Assembly: GCF_008327825.1 (NCBI RefSeq)
Contig: NZ_AP019827.1
Location: forward strand, 1,860,001-1,924,000
Source of the DNA: Leptotrichia shahii
GTDB taxonomy: Bacteria > Fusobacteriota > Fusobacteriia > Fusobacteriales > Leptotrichiaceae
Length of the DNA: 64,000 nucleotides
Direction: 5' to 3'
Shown: positions 43,450 through 52,264 of the stretch, piece after piece
How the letters are laid out: every line of letters starts with the position of its first letter
Position numbering within the stretch: position 1 is the stretch's first letter
Program-made: the position numbers and the translations under genes
Notes under the pieces: model-generated
The model's input: only the letters and a program-made list of their open reading frames with translations
Told to the model about the DNA's origin: nothing
Databases searched by the model: none

Positions 43450-45285
43450 ATGAAAAAAATTAAAGAAAATGTAAAAAAACTGCTTTTACATTTTAAAAGT
43501 GGATTTGAGAGATTTCCAGTAACGATTATTTTAGTTTTTATGCATTTTATTACAGGCATATACATAGCTGAAGTTAGAAATTTTCAGTCTGATGAATTTA
43601 TTGAAATTAATTTTCTTTTGTTTGGGAGTATTTTTATTACAGCAATGTTTGAAATGCTTTATGAAAAATATTTTTATAAAAAAAATAGATGGCTAGTTAG
43701 AGGTGTTTATTCAGTTATAACATTTGCTGTATCAATTATTTTTTTTGTAGAGTATTTACGGACTAATGATTATTACAATGTTTATTTTTTTACATTGATT
43801 CCGATTTCAATGGTTCTGTTTTTATTAATTCCTATTTTAAGAAAAAAGGATAATAGAGAAAAGTATTTGCAGTCAGTATTTTCAAATTTTGTTATAACTG
43901 GCATTTTTGCGGCAGTTCTCTGGATTGGTATTGAAATAATACTGGCAACAGTGAATTATCTGTTTTTTTATTCTGGTGACAGTTTATTTTTTAGACTGAC
44001 TACGTATTCTTTCTGGTTTATAACTGAAGTATTTGGAGCATCATTGTTTTTATCTTTATTGAAAAAGCCTAATGATAATCTTGAAAATTATGAATTCCCA
44101 TTTATTTTCAATTTATTGATTAAATTTGTAATTATTCCATTAATTATTATTTACACAGGTGTTTTATATATTTATATGACAAAGGTTATTATATCAATGC
44201 ATTTGCCAAAAGGACTAATTTCTCATCTCGTTCTTTGGTATACAGCATTTAGTGTCTTCATGATGATTTTAATAACGCCATTTACACAGAAAGATAAATT
44301 TTTTGAGAACTTTAAAAAATATTTTCCATACTTTTCGATACCTTTAATTTTTGCTTCACTATTTGCAGTTTTTCAAAGAACATATCAATACGGAATTACA
44401 GAAAATCGGTATTACGTACTAATTTCAATATTCTGGCTGCTTTTCTGCATGATTTTATATATTAGAAACATGAATGTTACAGGAGTTTTCATAAGTTTAA
44501 TTATCTGTTTTATAATTTCAGTTTACACTCCACTTAGTGCCAAAAATGTTAGTAATTTTAGCCAAAGTCAAAGATTGAAAAGAATACTTGTAAAATATGG
44601 GGCTTTAAAAGATGGAAAAATTTCTAAAATTACACAAAAATTGACTAACAGACAGGGAAGTCAGATTCATACAACAATTCAATATATATCTGACAACAGC
44701 ACTATTGCGAAATTAAATTTCAAAAATGAAAAAGGAGAGATTTATTCAACTCTTGGAGATTTGGAAAAAGGGCTAGATGTGAAAGAGTCTTGGAAAGAGT
44801 ATTCTATATACGATAGTGAAGATGATGACAGGGAAAAAGATGATGAACATAAAATTGTCACATATAAAATAAAAAATAGCGAAAATGCTGAAATTATATC
44901 TGATATAACAGGCTATGACAACTTTGTATCTTACAGAAAAGTTGATAATATAGACCCAGTAGATCAGGAAAATGAATCTGAAAAATATAAAATTACAATT
45001 AAAAATAAAATAATCACAATAAACAGCAAAGATGGAACAGAACTTGCCAAAATAAATTACGAAGAGGCAGTACAGCAAATCGTATCCAAATTAAAAACTT
45101 TAAAATTGCAAGATACAACCGATACAGGCTATGAAGTTTCTCAAAAAGATTTGGAGTATATTGGAAAGGCTGGAAAAATTAATTATAAGATTTCTTTAAG
45201 AAGTATTAATGAAGAGACAGTAGATGGGAAACCAAAGGATTTGTATTATGATGAATTTGATTTTATGTTTTCTGAGAAGAAATAG
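43450..45285 (+). CDS. DUF4153-type polytopic membrane protein
   Basis: The first ~365 residues hold about ten membrane helices, and the region PLIIIYTGVLYIYMTKVII near residue 235 resembles DUF4153 proteins. The C-terminal 240 residues are soluble, with no recognised domain, and lie on one side of the membrane. The function of the family is unknown. ATG 43450 is preferred to GTG 43441 because AAGAGGTG then sits at the right distance. Length is 611 residues. Its promoter shares the CTCATT motif with three secreted-protein genes further on. Confidence 0.7.
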   Translation: MKKIKENVKKLLLHFKSGFERFPVTIILVFMHFITGIYIAEVRNFQSDEFIEINFLLFGSIFITAMFEMLYEKYFYKKNRWLVRGVYSVITFAVSIIFFVEYLRTNDYYNVYFFTLIPISMVLFLLIPILRKKDNREKYLQSVFSNFVITGIFAAVLWIGIEIILATVNYLFFYSGDSLFFRLTTYSFWFITEVFGASLFLSLLKKPNDNLENYEFPFIFNLLIKFVIIPLIIIYTGVLYIYMTKVIISMHLPKGLISHLVLWYTAFSVFMMILITPFTQKDKFFENFKKYFPYFSIPLIFASLFAVFQRTYQYGITENRYYVLISIFWLLFCMILYIRNMNVTGVFISLIICFIISVYTPLSAKNVSNFSQSQRLKRILVKYGALKDGKISKITQKLTNRQGSQIHTTIQYISDNSTIAKLNFKNEKGEIYSTLGDLEKGLDVKESWKEYSIYDSEDDDREKDDEHKIVTYKIKNSENAEIISDITGYDNFVSYRKVDNIDPVDQENESEKYKITIKNKIITINSKDGTELAKINYEEAVQQIVSKLKTLKLQDTTDTGYEVSQKDLEYIGKAGKINYKISLRSINEETVDGKPKDLYYDEFDFMFSEKK

Positions 45286-45375
45286 CTTTTGAAATAATCT
45301 TAAAACATCCGAAACTCTTGAGTTTGATTAAAAAAAATGTTACCATAAATAAAAAATGAAAGGAAAAATAAAATT

Positions 45376-45900
45376 ATGAAAACTTTAGTTATTTTGGTAC
45401 ATCCTAATATGGAAAATTCGAGAATTAACAAAAGATGGAAAGAAGAACTAGAAAAATATCCTGACAAAATCACAGTCCATGAACTTTATAAAGAATATCC
45501 AGACTGGAATATAAACATTGAAAAGGAGCAGGAACTGCTTGAAAAACACAATAATATAATTTTTGAATTTCCGCTTTACTGGTACAGTAGTCCGCCAATA
45601 TTAAAGAAATGGCTTGATGAAGTCCTTTCATATAACTGGGCTTATGGAAATAAATACAGGCTTGAAGGTAAAAACATAGGTTTTGCCGTATCTGTCGGAG
45701 GACCGCAGCAGGAATATTCAAAAGAAGGTTCCGTTAGATTTTCAATGGATGAAATTTTAGCACCTTTTGAAGCTACTGTTGAATACATTAAGGCAAATTT
45801 AGTTCCTCATCATTTTATTTTTGACACTGAAAATTTAAGTGATGAAAAGTTGTCAGAAAATGCTGAAAATTATATAAAACATATTTTCAATACAAAGTAG
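45376..45900 (+). CDS. Flavodoxin-fold NAD(P)H oxidoreductase (KefF/MdaB-like)
   Basis: The protein probably reduces quinones or similar electrophiles with FMN or FAD. LVILVHPNMENSRINKRW at the start is the flavin phosphate-binding region, FEFPLYWYSSPPILKKWLDEV near residue 60-80 is the family signature, and AVSVGGPQ near 113 follows. Length is 174 residues. There is no Kef potassium channel gene next to it, so an ancillary-subunit role is not supported. An AAAGGA site precedes the ATG. Confidence 0.88.
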   Translation: MKTLVILVHPNMENSRINKRWKEELEKYPDKITVHELYKEYPDWNINIEKEQELLEKHNNIIFEFPLYWYSSPPILKKWLDEVLSYNWAYGNKYRLEGKNIGFAVSVGGPQQEYSKEGSVRFSMDEILAPFEATVEYIKANLVPHHFIFDTENLSDEKLSENAENYIKHIFNTK

Positions 45901-45912
45901 TTAAGTTTAATA

Positions 45913-46034
45913 AAAAAATCGGGATTTTTCAAGCTATATTTTGACTTTCTGAACTTTTAAAAATTACAGTCAGAAATTTGGTATTTAGCTTCAAAACAAG
46001 TTTGTTGCTGCTTGTGGATTTATTCCGATTTTTT
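45913..46034 (+). other. Structured 122-base intergenic element with nested inverted repeats
   Basis: Three pairs of complementary segments are nested in order: AAAAAATCGG (45913-45922) with CCGATTTTTT (46025-46034), AAGCTA (45931-45936) with TAGCTT (45986-45991), and TTTCTGA (45946-45952) with TCAGAAA (45970-45976). ACAAG and CTTGT near 45996-46015 make a side hairpin. It ends in a T-run, so it may end the upstream transcript or encode a small RNA. Confidence 0.45.
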
Positions 46035-46047
46035 ATTGATTTAAATA

Positions 46048-46161
46048 TCAAAATATTTTTTCTGCCACTTCAATATTTTTCACAAAATAAACCTTCCCAT
46101 CTTCTCTGTACTCTAAAAGCATCGAATAAATTTCTACTTTAAATTTTACGATTTTAGAATA
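46048..46161 (-). pseudogene. Fragment of an unidentified gene, 37 open codons
   Basis: The minus strand reads KVEIYSMLLEYREDG, then KVYFVKNIEVAEKIF and a stop, which has the composition of a real protein end. No start with a ribosome site is present and a stop lies directly upstream. The family is not recognised. Confidence 0.3.
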
Positions 46162-46290
46162 CTATATTTCAGATAAATAAACAAGAAAATTTTATGGCTA
46201 TTAATAAAGTGTAAAATTTGTGATATAATGATTTTGTTTAATATTAATCTCATGGATTTAATTGAAAAATAAAAAAGAAAGGAAATTATT

Positions 46291-47115
46291 ATGTTCACAG
46301 GAATTATTAAAGTATTTATTTTAAGCCTTGTGGAAGGGCTTACAGAGTTTATACCTGTCAGTAGTACAGGACATATGATTATTGTGGATCAGTTTTTGCA
46401 GCTTTCAAAAAATGAGGAGTTTGCCAATGCGTTCAAGATAATTATACAGTTAGGGGCAATTTTATCGGTAGTTGTGTATTATTGGAAAAGAATTTTTCCA
46501 TTTGCAAAGGGGCTTAGTCAAAGTCAGCGGATGGATATTGTTCAGATGTGGGTAAAAATAGTGATCGCAGTGCTTCCTGCAATTGTACTGGGACTTCTGT
46601 TTGACGATATTATTGATAAAGTGCTGTTTAATTCGGTGGTTGTGGCAATAATGCTAGTTATTTATGGAGTTATACTTATTTGGCTTGAGTCAAGGGAGAA
46701 AAAGAAAGGCGGAATTACTTCAATTACACAAATGTCAGTAAAAACTGCGATTGGAGTAGGGCTTTTTCAATGTCTTGCAATGATTCCAGGAACTTCGAGA
46801 TCGGCTGCTACGATTATTGGTGGAGTTTTGCTTGGATTAAACAGAGTTTTGGCAACAGAGTTCTCATTTTTTCTGGCAATTCCGACAATGCTTGGGGCAA
46901 CACTTTTGAAACTGGTGAAACTTGGTACGGCTTTAAGCGGGTATGAATGGTTTTTGATTGCTTTAGGATTCGTTTTATCATTTGTATTTGCGTATGCTGT
47001 GATAAAAGTATTTATGGATTACATAAAAAAGCACGATTTCAAGGTATTTGGATATTATCGTATTATTCTTGGGATAATTGTGCTGGTGCTATACTTTATG
47101 GGAGCTATAAAATAG
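46291..47115 (+). CDS. uppP: Undecaprenyl-diphosphatase UppP (BacA)
   Basis: This membrane enzyme dephosphorylates undecaprenyl diphosphate so the carrier can be reused, and gives resistance to bacitracin when abundant. SLVEGLTEFIPVSSTGHMI (residues 12-30) and IPGTSRSAATIIGGVLLGL near 165-185 are the two conserved active-site regions. About eight helices are visible over 274 residues. A TATAAT lies at 46224-46229. The stop codon overlaps the start of hemZ by none but lies directly beside it, so the two genes are one transcript. Confidence 0.95.
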   Translation: MFTGIIKVFILSLVEGLTEFIPVSSTGHMIIVDQFLQLSKNEEFANAFKIIIQLGAILSVVVYYWKRIFPFAKGLSQSQRMDIVQMWVKIVIAVLPAIVLGLLFDDIIDKVLFNSVVVAIMLVIYGVILIWLESREKKKGGITSITQMSVKTAIGVGLFQCLAMIPGTSRSAATIIGGVLLGLNRVLATEFSFFLAIPTMLGATLLKLVKLGTALSGYEWFLIALGFVLSFVFAYAVIKVFMDYIKKHDFKVFGYYRIILGIIVLVLYFMGAIK

Positions 47116-48648
47116 ATGATAAGAGCGAATATTGAGATTAATCAGAATAAACTTGAGGAATTTATGCGTGTGCTTTTACCTGAGCATTATGATATTCTTT
47201 CGGAAAATAGTGAAAAAGATGTGAAAATTAGTATTAATTTTGAAAAAAGTCAAGATGTGGAAAACTTTGACAATGATTGTGGAAAACTCAAAGATTCAGA
47301 AAGTGAGAATACAGAAACAATTATTGTGAATACGGTATTAATTGATAATAAAAATGGAAAAATTTTAAAAGAAGTAATATTTTCACATAATAAAGTCAAT
47401 GAAGAATATTTTGATCAGGCAGAAGTTATGGCAAAAAGTTCCTTGATGAAACTTTTTAATAAAAAAAATGAATATAAATGGGGTATTTTAATAGGAGTAC
47501 GTCCTACAAAGATTGTGGGGCGTTTTTTAAAGATGGGGTTATCTTATAATGAAATTAACAAAATATTGGAAAAAATATATCTTGTAAGCAATGAAAAAAG
47601 AAATCTTCTGCTAGACATTGTAAAACGTCAAGAGCCATATCTGGACAAAGAAACAATTGGAATTTATATCGGAATTGCCTTTTGCCCTACAAAATGTTCA
47701 TATTGTTCATTCCCAGCCTATCTGCTACGAGGGAAATATGCAGAGCGATATGATGAATATATCGAGTCTATCTATCACGAAGTCCGTGAAATTGGCAAAT
47801 TAACGCAGGAGCTGGATTTAAAAATTAACACAATTTATATCGGTGGAGGAACGCCTTCGATTTTAACGGCAGAAGAAATTGACAAATTGCTAGAAACTGT
47901 AAAAGAAAACTATAATTTGGGTTATTTAAAGGAATTTACATTTGAAGCTGGAAGAATAGATACCTTAGATGAGGAGAAATTGACTATTATTAAAAGCTAT
48001 AGAATAAATAAAATTAGTATAAATCCGCAGTCTTTTAATGAAAAAACTTTAAAACTTGTAAATCGTTATCACGACAGGGAACAGTTTGATAATGTTTACA
48101 AACTTGCTAAAAATCTTGGATTAGAAATAAATATGGACTTGATTTTAGGTTTGCCACGTGAAACTACAGAAGATATTTTGTACACAATGGACGAAATTTC
48201 CAAATATAATATGGAAAATCTGACAATTCATAATCTAGCAATAAAAAATGCAAGCCGTCTTAACAAAGAGAATTATGCTCACGAAGACGTACTGGATTAT
48301 GAAAAGATTTACGAAAAAATCGAAAATGTGACTAGAAATAAAGAGCTTTTTCCATATTATATGTATCGCCAGAAAAACAGCTTTCAATGGGGAGAAAATC
48401 TAGGATATTCACTAAATGGAAGCGAGTCGATTTATAATATTGAAATGATTGAAGAAAATAAGACGATTATTGGAATTGGGGCGGGAGCAATTACAAAACT
48501 TATCTGGTTTGACGAAGAAAAAAATCGAGATAATATAAAAAGGCTTGTAAATCCCAAAGATCCGCTAGTATGGATGAATGAGCTGGAAGATCGGCTGGAA
48601 CAGAAAAAGTTTGAAATTAAAAGAATATTTAAAAAAGATTTTCTGTAA
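47116..48648 (+). CDS. hemZ: Coproporphyrinogen dehydrogenase HemZ-like radical SAM protein
   Basis: The protein belongs to the HemN/HemZ radical SAM group, which decarboxylates coproporphyrinogen III or handles haem. CPTKCSYCSF near residue 193 is the CxxxCxxC cluster site; IYIGGGTPS follows. A ~150-residue N-terminal extension with MGVRPTK-like GILIGVRPTKIVGRFL is typical of HemZ rather than HemN. Length is 510 residues. No other haem synthesis gene is seen in the window, so a substrate other than coproporphyrinogen cannot be excluded. It starts immediately after the uppP stop codon. Confidence 0.85.
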   Translation: MIRANIEINQNKLEEFMRVLLPEHYDILSENSEKDVKISINFEKSQDVENFDNDCGKLKDSESENTETIIVNTVLIDNKNGKILKEVIFSHNKVNEEYFDQAEVMAKSSLMKLFNKKNEYKWGILIGVRPTKIVGRFLKMGLSYNEINKILEKIYLVSNEKRNLLLDIVKRQEPYLDKETIGIYIGIAFCPTKCSYCSFPAYLLRGKYAERYDEYIESIYHEVREIGKLTQELDLKINTIYIGGGTPSILTAEEIDKLLETVKENYNLGYLKEFTFEAGRIDTLDEEKLTIIKSYRINKISINPQSFNEKTLKLVNRYHDREQFDNVYKLAKNLGLEINMDLILGLPRETTEDILYTMDEISKYNMENLTIHNLAIKNASRLNKENYAHEDVLDYEKIYEKIENVTRNKELFPYYMYRQKNSFQWGENLGYSLNGSESIYNIEMIEENKTIIGIGAGAITKLIWFDEEKNRDNIKRLVNPKDPLVWMNELEDRLEQKKFEIKRIFKKDFL

Positions 48649-48811
48649 TAATATTCAAAATTTTAACGATAAATTTATGTTTTAGGAACTGTAAATTAGA
48701 TACAATGATTGATAAAACAAAAAATATATGAAAAAAACTATATTAATTATATAAAATATATGATAAAATAAAGTGTATAATAAAAGATATGTAAAATAAG
48801 GAGGTATTTTG

Positions 48812-50230
48812 ATGAATTATCAAAATTTAGTGAATGGAGAATGGAAAGACTCTAAAAATACAATAACTATTTATTCGCCTGTAAATGGGGAAGAACTTGG
48901 AACCGTTCCAGCTATGTCAAGAGAAGATGTTGACTATGCTATGGAATCTGCTAGAAAGGCTTTACCTGCTTGGAGAGCTTTATCGGCTGTAGAAAGAGCT
49001 GCATACCTGAATAAGGCTGCAGATATTCTTGAAAGAGATAAAGATAAAATTGGGGAAAATTTGGCAAAGGAAGTGGCAAAAGGAATTAAAGCCGCTATTT
49101 CAGAAGTTGTCAGAACGGCAGATTTAATTAGATATGCAGCGGAAGAAGGGCTTAGAATCACAGGTGAATTTGTAAATGGTGGTGGATTTGAAGCTGGAAG
49201 CAAGAGAAAATATGGAGCTGTAAAAAGAGAGCCAGTTGGTGTTGTTCTTGCAATTGCGCCATTTAACTATCCTGTAAACTTATCAGCATCTAAAATAGTG
49301 CCAGCTTTAATCGGAGGAAATGTAGTAATTTTCAAACCGCCTACACAAGGTTCAATAAGTGGATTATTATTGACAAAAGTATTTGCAGAAGCTGGAATTC
49401 CAGCGGGAGTACTTAACTCTGTAACTGGAAAAGGTTCTGAAATTGGAGATTACTTAATTGAACACAAAGAAGTAAACTTTATAAACTTTACAGGAAGTAC
49501 ACCAATTGGGGAAAAAATTGGAAAACTCGCTGGAATGCGTCCAATTATGCTTGAATTAGGTGGAAAAGATGCTGGAATTGTATTAGAAGATGCAGACTTG
49601 GAAAATGCCGCTAAAAATATCGTAGCAGGGGCATTTAGTTATTCTGGACAAAGATGTACCGCCATTAAAAGAGTACTTGTAATGGATTCAGTTGCAGACA
49701 AATTAGCAAACTTGATAAAAGAAAAAGTTGAAAAATTAACTGTTGGAGATCCTTTTGACAATGCTGACATTACAACAGTAATTGATACTCCATCAGCAGA
49801 CTTTATCGAAGGATTAATAAAAGATGCACAAGAAAAAGGTGCAAAAGCATTGACTACAGTAAAAAGAGAAAAAAATCTAATTTGGCCAGTAGTTTTTGAC
49901 AACGTAACAACTGATATGAGAATCGCCTGGGAAGAACCATTTGGACCAGTATTGCCAATTATCAGAGTTAAATCTGTAGATGAAGCAGTAGAAATTGCAA
50001 ATAAATCAGAATATGGACTTCAATCAGCAGTATTTACAAAAAATTTCCCATTAGCATTTGAAATCGCTGAAAAATTAGAAGTAGGAACAGTACATATAAA
50101 TAACAAGACTCAAAGAGGGCCTGACAGCTTCCCATTCTTAGGAATTAAAGGTTCAGGAGCAGGAGTTCAAGGGATAAAATACAGTATAGAAAGCATGACA
50201 AGAGTTAAATCTATCGTATTTGATATATAA
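48812..50230 (+). CDS. gapN: NADP-dependent non-phosphorylating glyceraldehyde-3-phosphate dehydrogenase
   Basis: This aldehyde dehydrogenase oxidises glyceraldehyde 3-phosphate directly to 3-phosphoglycerate and yields NADPH without ATP. The start MNYQNLVNGEWKDS and the APFNYPVNLSASKIVPALIGG region match GapN. Catalytic Glu is in LELGGKDAGIVLED and the nucleophilic Cys in SYSGQRCTAIKRV, the GapN-specific context. INNKTQRGPDSFPFLG near the end is also typical. Length is 472 residues. The ATG at 48812 follows AAGGAGG. Together with fba it gives glycolysis a route to NADPH. Confidence 0.94.
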   Translation: MNYQNLVNGEWKDSKNTITIYSPVNGEELGTVPAMSREDVDYAMESARKALPAWRALSAVERAAYLNKAADILERDKDKIGENLAKEVAKGIKAAISEVVRTADLIRYAAEEGLRITGEFVNGGGFEAGSKRKYGAVKREPVGVVLAIAPFNYPVNLSASKIVPALIGGNVVIFKPPTQGSISGLLLTKVFAEAGIPAGVLNSVTGKGSEIGDYLIEHKEVNFINFTGSTPIGEKIGKLAGMRPIMLELGGKDAGIVLEDADLENAAKNIVAGAFSYSGQRCTAIKRVLVMDSVADKLANLIKEKVEKLTVGDPFDNADITTVIDTPSADFIEGLIKDAQEKGAKALTTVKREKNLIWPVVFDNVTTDMRIAWEEPFGPVLPIIRVKSVDEAVEIANKSEYGLQSAVFTKNFPLAFEIAEKLEVGTVHINNKTQRGPDSFPFLGIKGSGAGVQGIKYSIESMTRVKSIVFDI

Positions 50231-50237
50231 AATTAAG

Positions 50238-50270
50238 AAGATGTTTTCTTTCGGGAAAGCATCTTTTTTT
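50238..50270 (+). terminator. Terminator of gapN
   Basis: AAGATG (50238-50243) pairs with CATCTT (50260-50265), with a further TTTC/GAAA pairing inside, followed by more T. It lies 8 bases after the stop codon. Confidence 0.75.
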
Positions 50271-50276
50271 ACATTT

Positions 50277-50389
50277 ATAGTAAAACTGATTTAAAACTGA
50301 ACTCAAAAGCTATGACTATTTTACTCAAACTCTAAGTTTATATAATTTTTAATAGTTTAATTTTGAATGAGTTCGAGTATAATTTTTAA
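50277..50389 (+). repeat. Family C dispersed repeat, copy 2
   Basis: Nearly identical over about 113 bases to 21395-21507, including gaactcaaaagctatgacta and gagttcgagtataattttt. It sits between the gapN terminator and the small lipoprotein gene; its right end contributes a TATAAT-like sequence. Confidence 0.75.
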
Positions 50390-50427
50390 AATTTTAAATA
50401 AAAATTATTTTAGAGGAGGACTTTCCT

Positions 50428-50589
50428 ATGAAAAAGATAACAATGCTTCTAACATTAGTTTTAACAGTGCTATCATCTACAAGCTGCTCTTATTTTAAGA
50501 TTCCTAAAGGCGATGGAAGAGAAAAAGCAGGAAATTTATGTACTTATACGGCAAAGGGAGAATTTATAGGCTGTGAGCCTATAAGATAG
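50428..50589 (+). CDS. Small lipoprotein, 53 residues
   Basis: ATG 50428 follows a strong AGAGGAGGA. The signal peptide MKKITMLLTLVLTVLSSTSC ends in a lipobox with Cys20, followed by about 33 residues containing two more Cys (LCTYTAKGEFIGCEP). The mature part is charged and Gly-rich. It resembles the many tiny lipoproteins of diderm bacteria but no family is recognised. The frame stops at 50589, just before a 5'-truncated gene in another frame. The mature domain would face the periplasm. Confidence 0.75.
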   Translation: MKKITMLLTLVLTVLSSTSCSYFKIPKGDGREKAGNLCTYTAKGEFIGCEPIR

Positions 50590-50657
50590 CAAAAAATTTT
50601 ACAATAAAAGATTTTGGAAATGGAAATAGAATACTAATTGAAATATTAAATGGCAAA

Positions 50658-51074
50658 TTGAAAGGCGAAAAAGGGTATATAAATCTAAAAGGATTTAAAG
50701 AGATTAGTGATAAAATTTTAAAAAAATATATTGGAACTACTTGGGGAGCTTTAGCTACTCATGAAGCTACTTGGATTGATGCTGAACCAGAAAATATTGA
50801 TATGTCAAAATATAATTGGGAATATGGAATAGTTCTTTTTTCTACAAAATATCTTAAAAATGACAATTTTGAAAATAGATTTCTTAATAGTTTAAATTTA
50901 ATTTTAATCAAAGAAAAAATAGAACTAAATGATGAGATTACTCAATATGATTGTGAAAGAGATTCATCGAAAATATTTTTGTATAATTTTAATGATGATA
51001 TATATGGATTGCTCCAAGAAAGTGGAATTCCAAAAGATTATGTTTTTTGTAAGGGTTATTTTTGGAATGAATAA
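50658..51074 (+). pseudogene. Gene of unknown function with missing 5' end
   Basis: The frame from TTG 50658 encodes 138 residues, but coding-like sequence in the same frame continues upstream to about 50592 (FTIKDFGNGNRILIEILNG) with no ATG, GTG or TTG and no ribosome site. So the gene seems to have lost its true start, probably where the lipoprotein gene now ends. The family is not recognised; features are KKYIGTTWGALATHEATW and WNE at the end. If translated from TTG it may still be made. An unknown 103-codon gene follows after 30 bases. Confidence 0.5.
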
Positions 51075-51104
51075 ATTAAAATAAAGAAAGAGAGTTGATT
51101 TTTA

Positions 51105-51416
51105 ATGTATATTAGACCAGAAGATGTACTTTCTCCAAGAGATAAAGTAAAAAATTTAGAAATTCTTATAAAAAATGATAAAGAAGATTACTCAATAGCA
51201 CTTCTTGAATACGATGGAACTGAATGTGTTGGTGTAAGATGGAATACAACAAATGAAGAAAAAGATAATATCGGAACACCACAATCAAGAGGAATACCTA
51301 CATGGTTTATACTCCCAAAAGAAGTTGCAAAAGTATATTTGGAAAAATTTTTAGAGGAAAAAGAAAAAAAAGAAAAGAATTTGAAAAATAGGATAAGATT
51401 ATATTTAAATAAATAA
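51105..51416 (+). CDS. Small uncharacterised cytoplasmic protein
   Basis: A 103-residue protein without a signal peptide. Its centre reads YSIALLEYDGTECVGVRWN, and PQSRGIPTWFILP is a striking conserved-looking block. I recall similar blocks in small hypothetical proteins of many bacteria, but I cannot name a function. The C-terminus is a Lys/Glu-rich helix. The start ATG is preceded by agagag. The neighbours are a truncated gene upstream and aphA 22 bases downstream. Confidence 0.6.
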   Translation: MYIRPEDVLSPRDKVKNLEILIKNDKEDYSIALLEYDGTECVGVRWNTTNEEKDNIGTPQSRGIPTWFILPKEVAKVYLEKFLEEKEKKEKNLKNRIRLYLNK

Positions 51417-51438
51417 AAAACATATAGGAGGAAATGTT

Positions 51439-52161
51439 ATGAAAAAAGCATTATTATTTTTATTTGCTGCATCTGTAATATTTGCGGCAGGACCAAAAGT
51501 TCCTTATACTCATGAGGGATTTTATTCGACAGATAAAGTTCAGAAGGCTGTTCATTTTGTTTCTGTTGATGACATTAAAAAGAGTCTTGAGGGGAAAGGA
51601 CCAATTAATGTAAGTTTTGATATTGATGATACATTGTTACATTCAAGTGGTTATTTTAATTATGGACAATATCACTTTCAAATTCCAGGAGATAAAAGAG
51701 GAGCTGTAAGTTATCTATATAATCAAAAATTTTGGGATTATGTAGCTGAAAATGGAGATGAACACTCAATTCCAAAACAATCTGCAAAAGATTTGATAAA
51801 AATGCACTTGGAAAGAGGAGATAACATATTTTTCATCACAGGAAGAACAAAACATTCAAAAGATAAAAACTATACTTCAACAAAATTATCAAAAACATTG
51901 CAAAGATACTTTGATTTGCCAAAAGAAGTCTATGTAGAATATACAGCCGATACTCCAACAGGTGGCTACAAATACGATAAATCATTCTACATTAAAAAAC
52001 ACAATGTTTCAATTCACTACGGTGACAGCGACGATGATATTTTAGCTGCAAGAGAAGTAGGAATTCGTGGAATAAGAGTTCAAAGAGCTTATAATTCTAC
52101 AAATCCGCAAAAGATGAATGGTGGATATGGAGAAGAAGTTTTGATAAATTCAGCATGGTAA
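51439..52161 (+). CDS. aphA: Class B acid phosphatase (AphA-like)
   Basis: This periplasmic HAD-superfamily phosphatase releases phosphate from nucleotides and other monoesters. A signal peptide (residues 1-17, cleavage after FAA) precedes VSFDIDDTLLHSS with the nucleophile D61 and D63. FFITGRTKHSK near residue 135 and HYGDSDDDILAAREVG near 190 are the other catalytic motifs. Length is 240 residues. An aggagg site precedes the ATG. It is the first of a run of exported proteins. Confidence 0.92.
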   Translation: MKKALLFLFAASVIFAAGPKVPYTHEGFYSTDKVQKAVHFVSVDDIKKSLEGKGPINVSFDIDDTLLHSSGYFNYGQYHFQIPGDKRGAVSYLYNQKFWDYVAENGDEHSIPKQSAKDLIKMHLERGDNIFFITGRTKHSKDKNYTSTKLSKTLQRYFDLPKEVYVEYTADTPTGGYKYDKSFYIKKHNVSIHYGDSDDDILAAREVGIRGIRVQRAYNSTNPQKMNGGYGEEVLINSAW

Positions 52162-52188
52162 GATTAAGAAAGAAAAAATTTCCATTTT

Positions 52189-52220
52189 CTCATTTTTCTT
52201 TAATAAATATGTGATATTAT
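52189..52220 (+). promoter_or_regulatory. Shared CTCATT-type promoter motif, site 2 (META gene)
   Basis: CTCATTTTTCTTTAATAAA (52189-52207) is followed by TATTAT at 52215-52220, 26 bases from CTCATT. The gene begins 45 bases downstream. At the position of a normal -35 box there is only ATTTTT. Confidence 0.6.
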
Positions 52221-52264
52221 TTAATTAGAAAAGAAAGAAAGAAATCAGAAAAGAGGTATTTAAA

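Noticed and set aside
45376-45900. Ancillary subunit of a Kef potassium efflux system
   Set aside because: No Kef channel gene is adjacent; only the flavodoxin-like oxidoreductase fold is supported.
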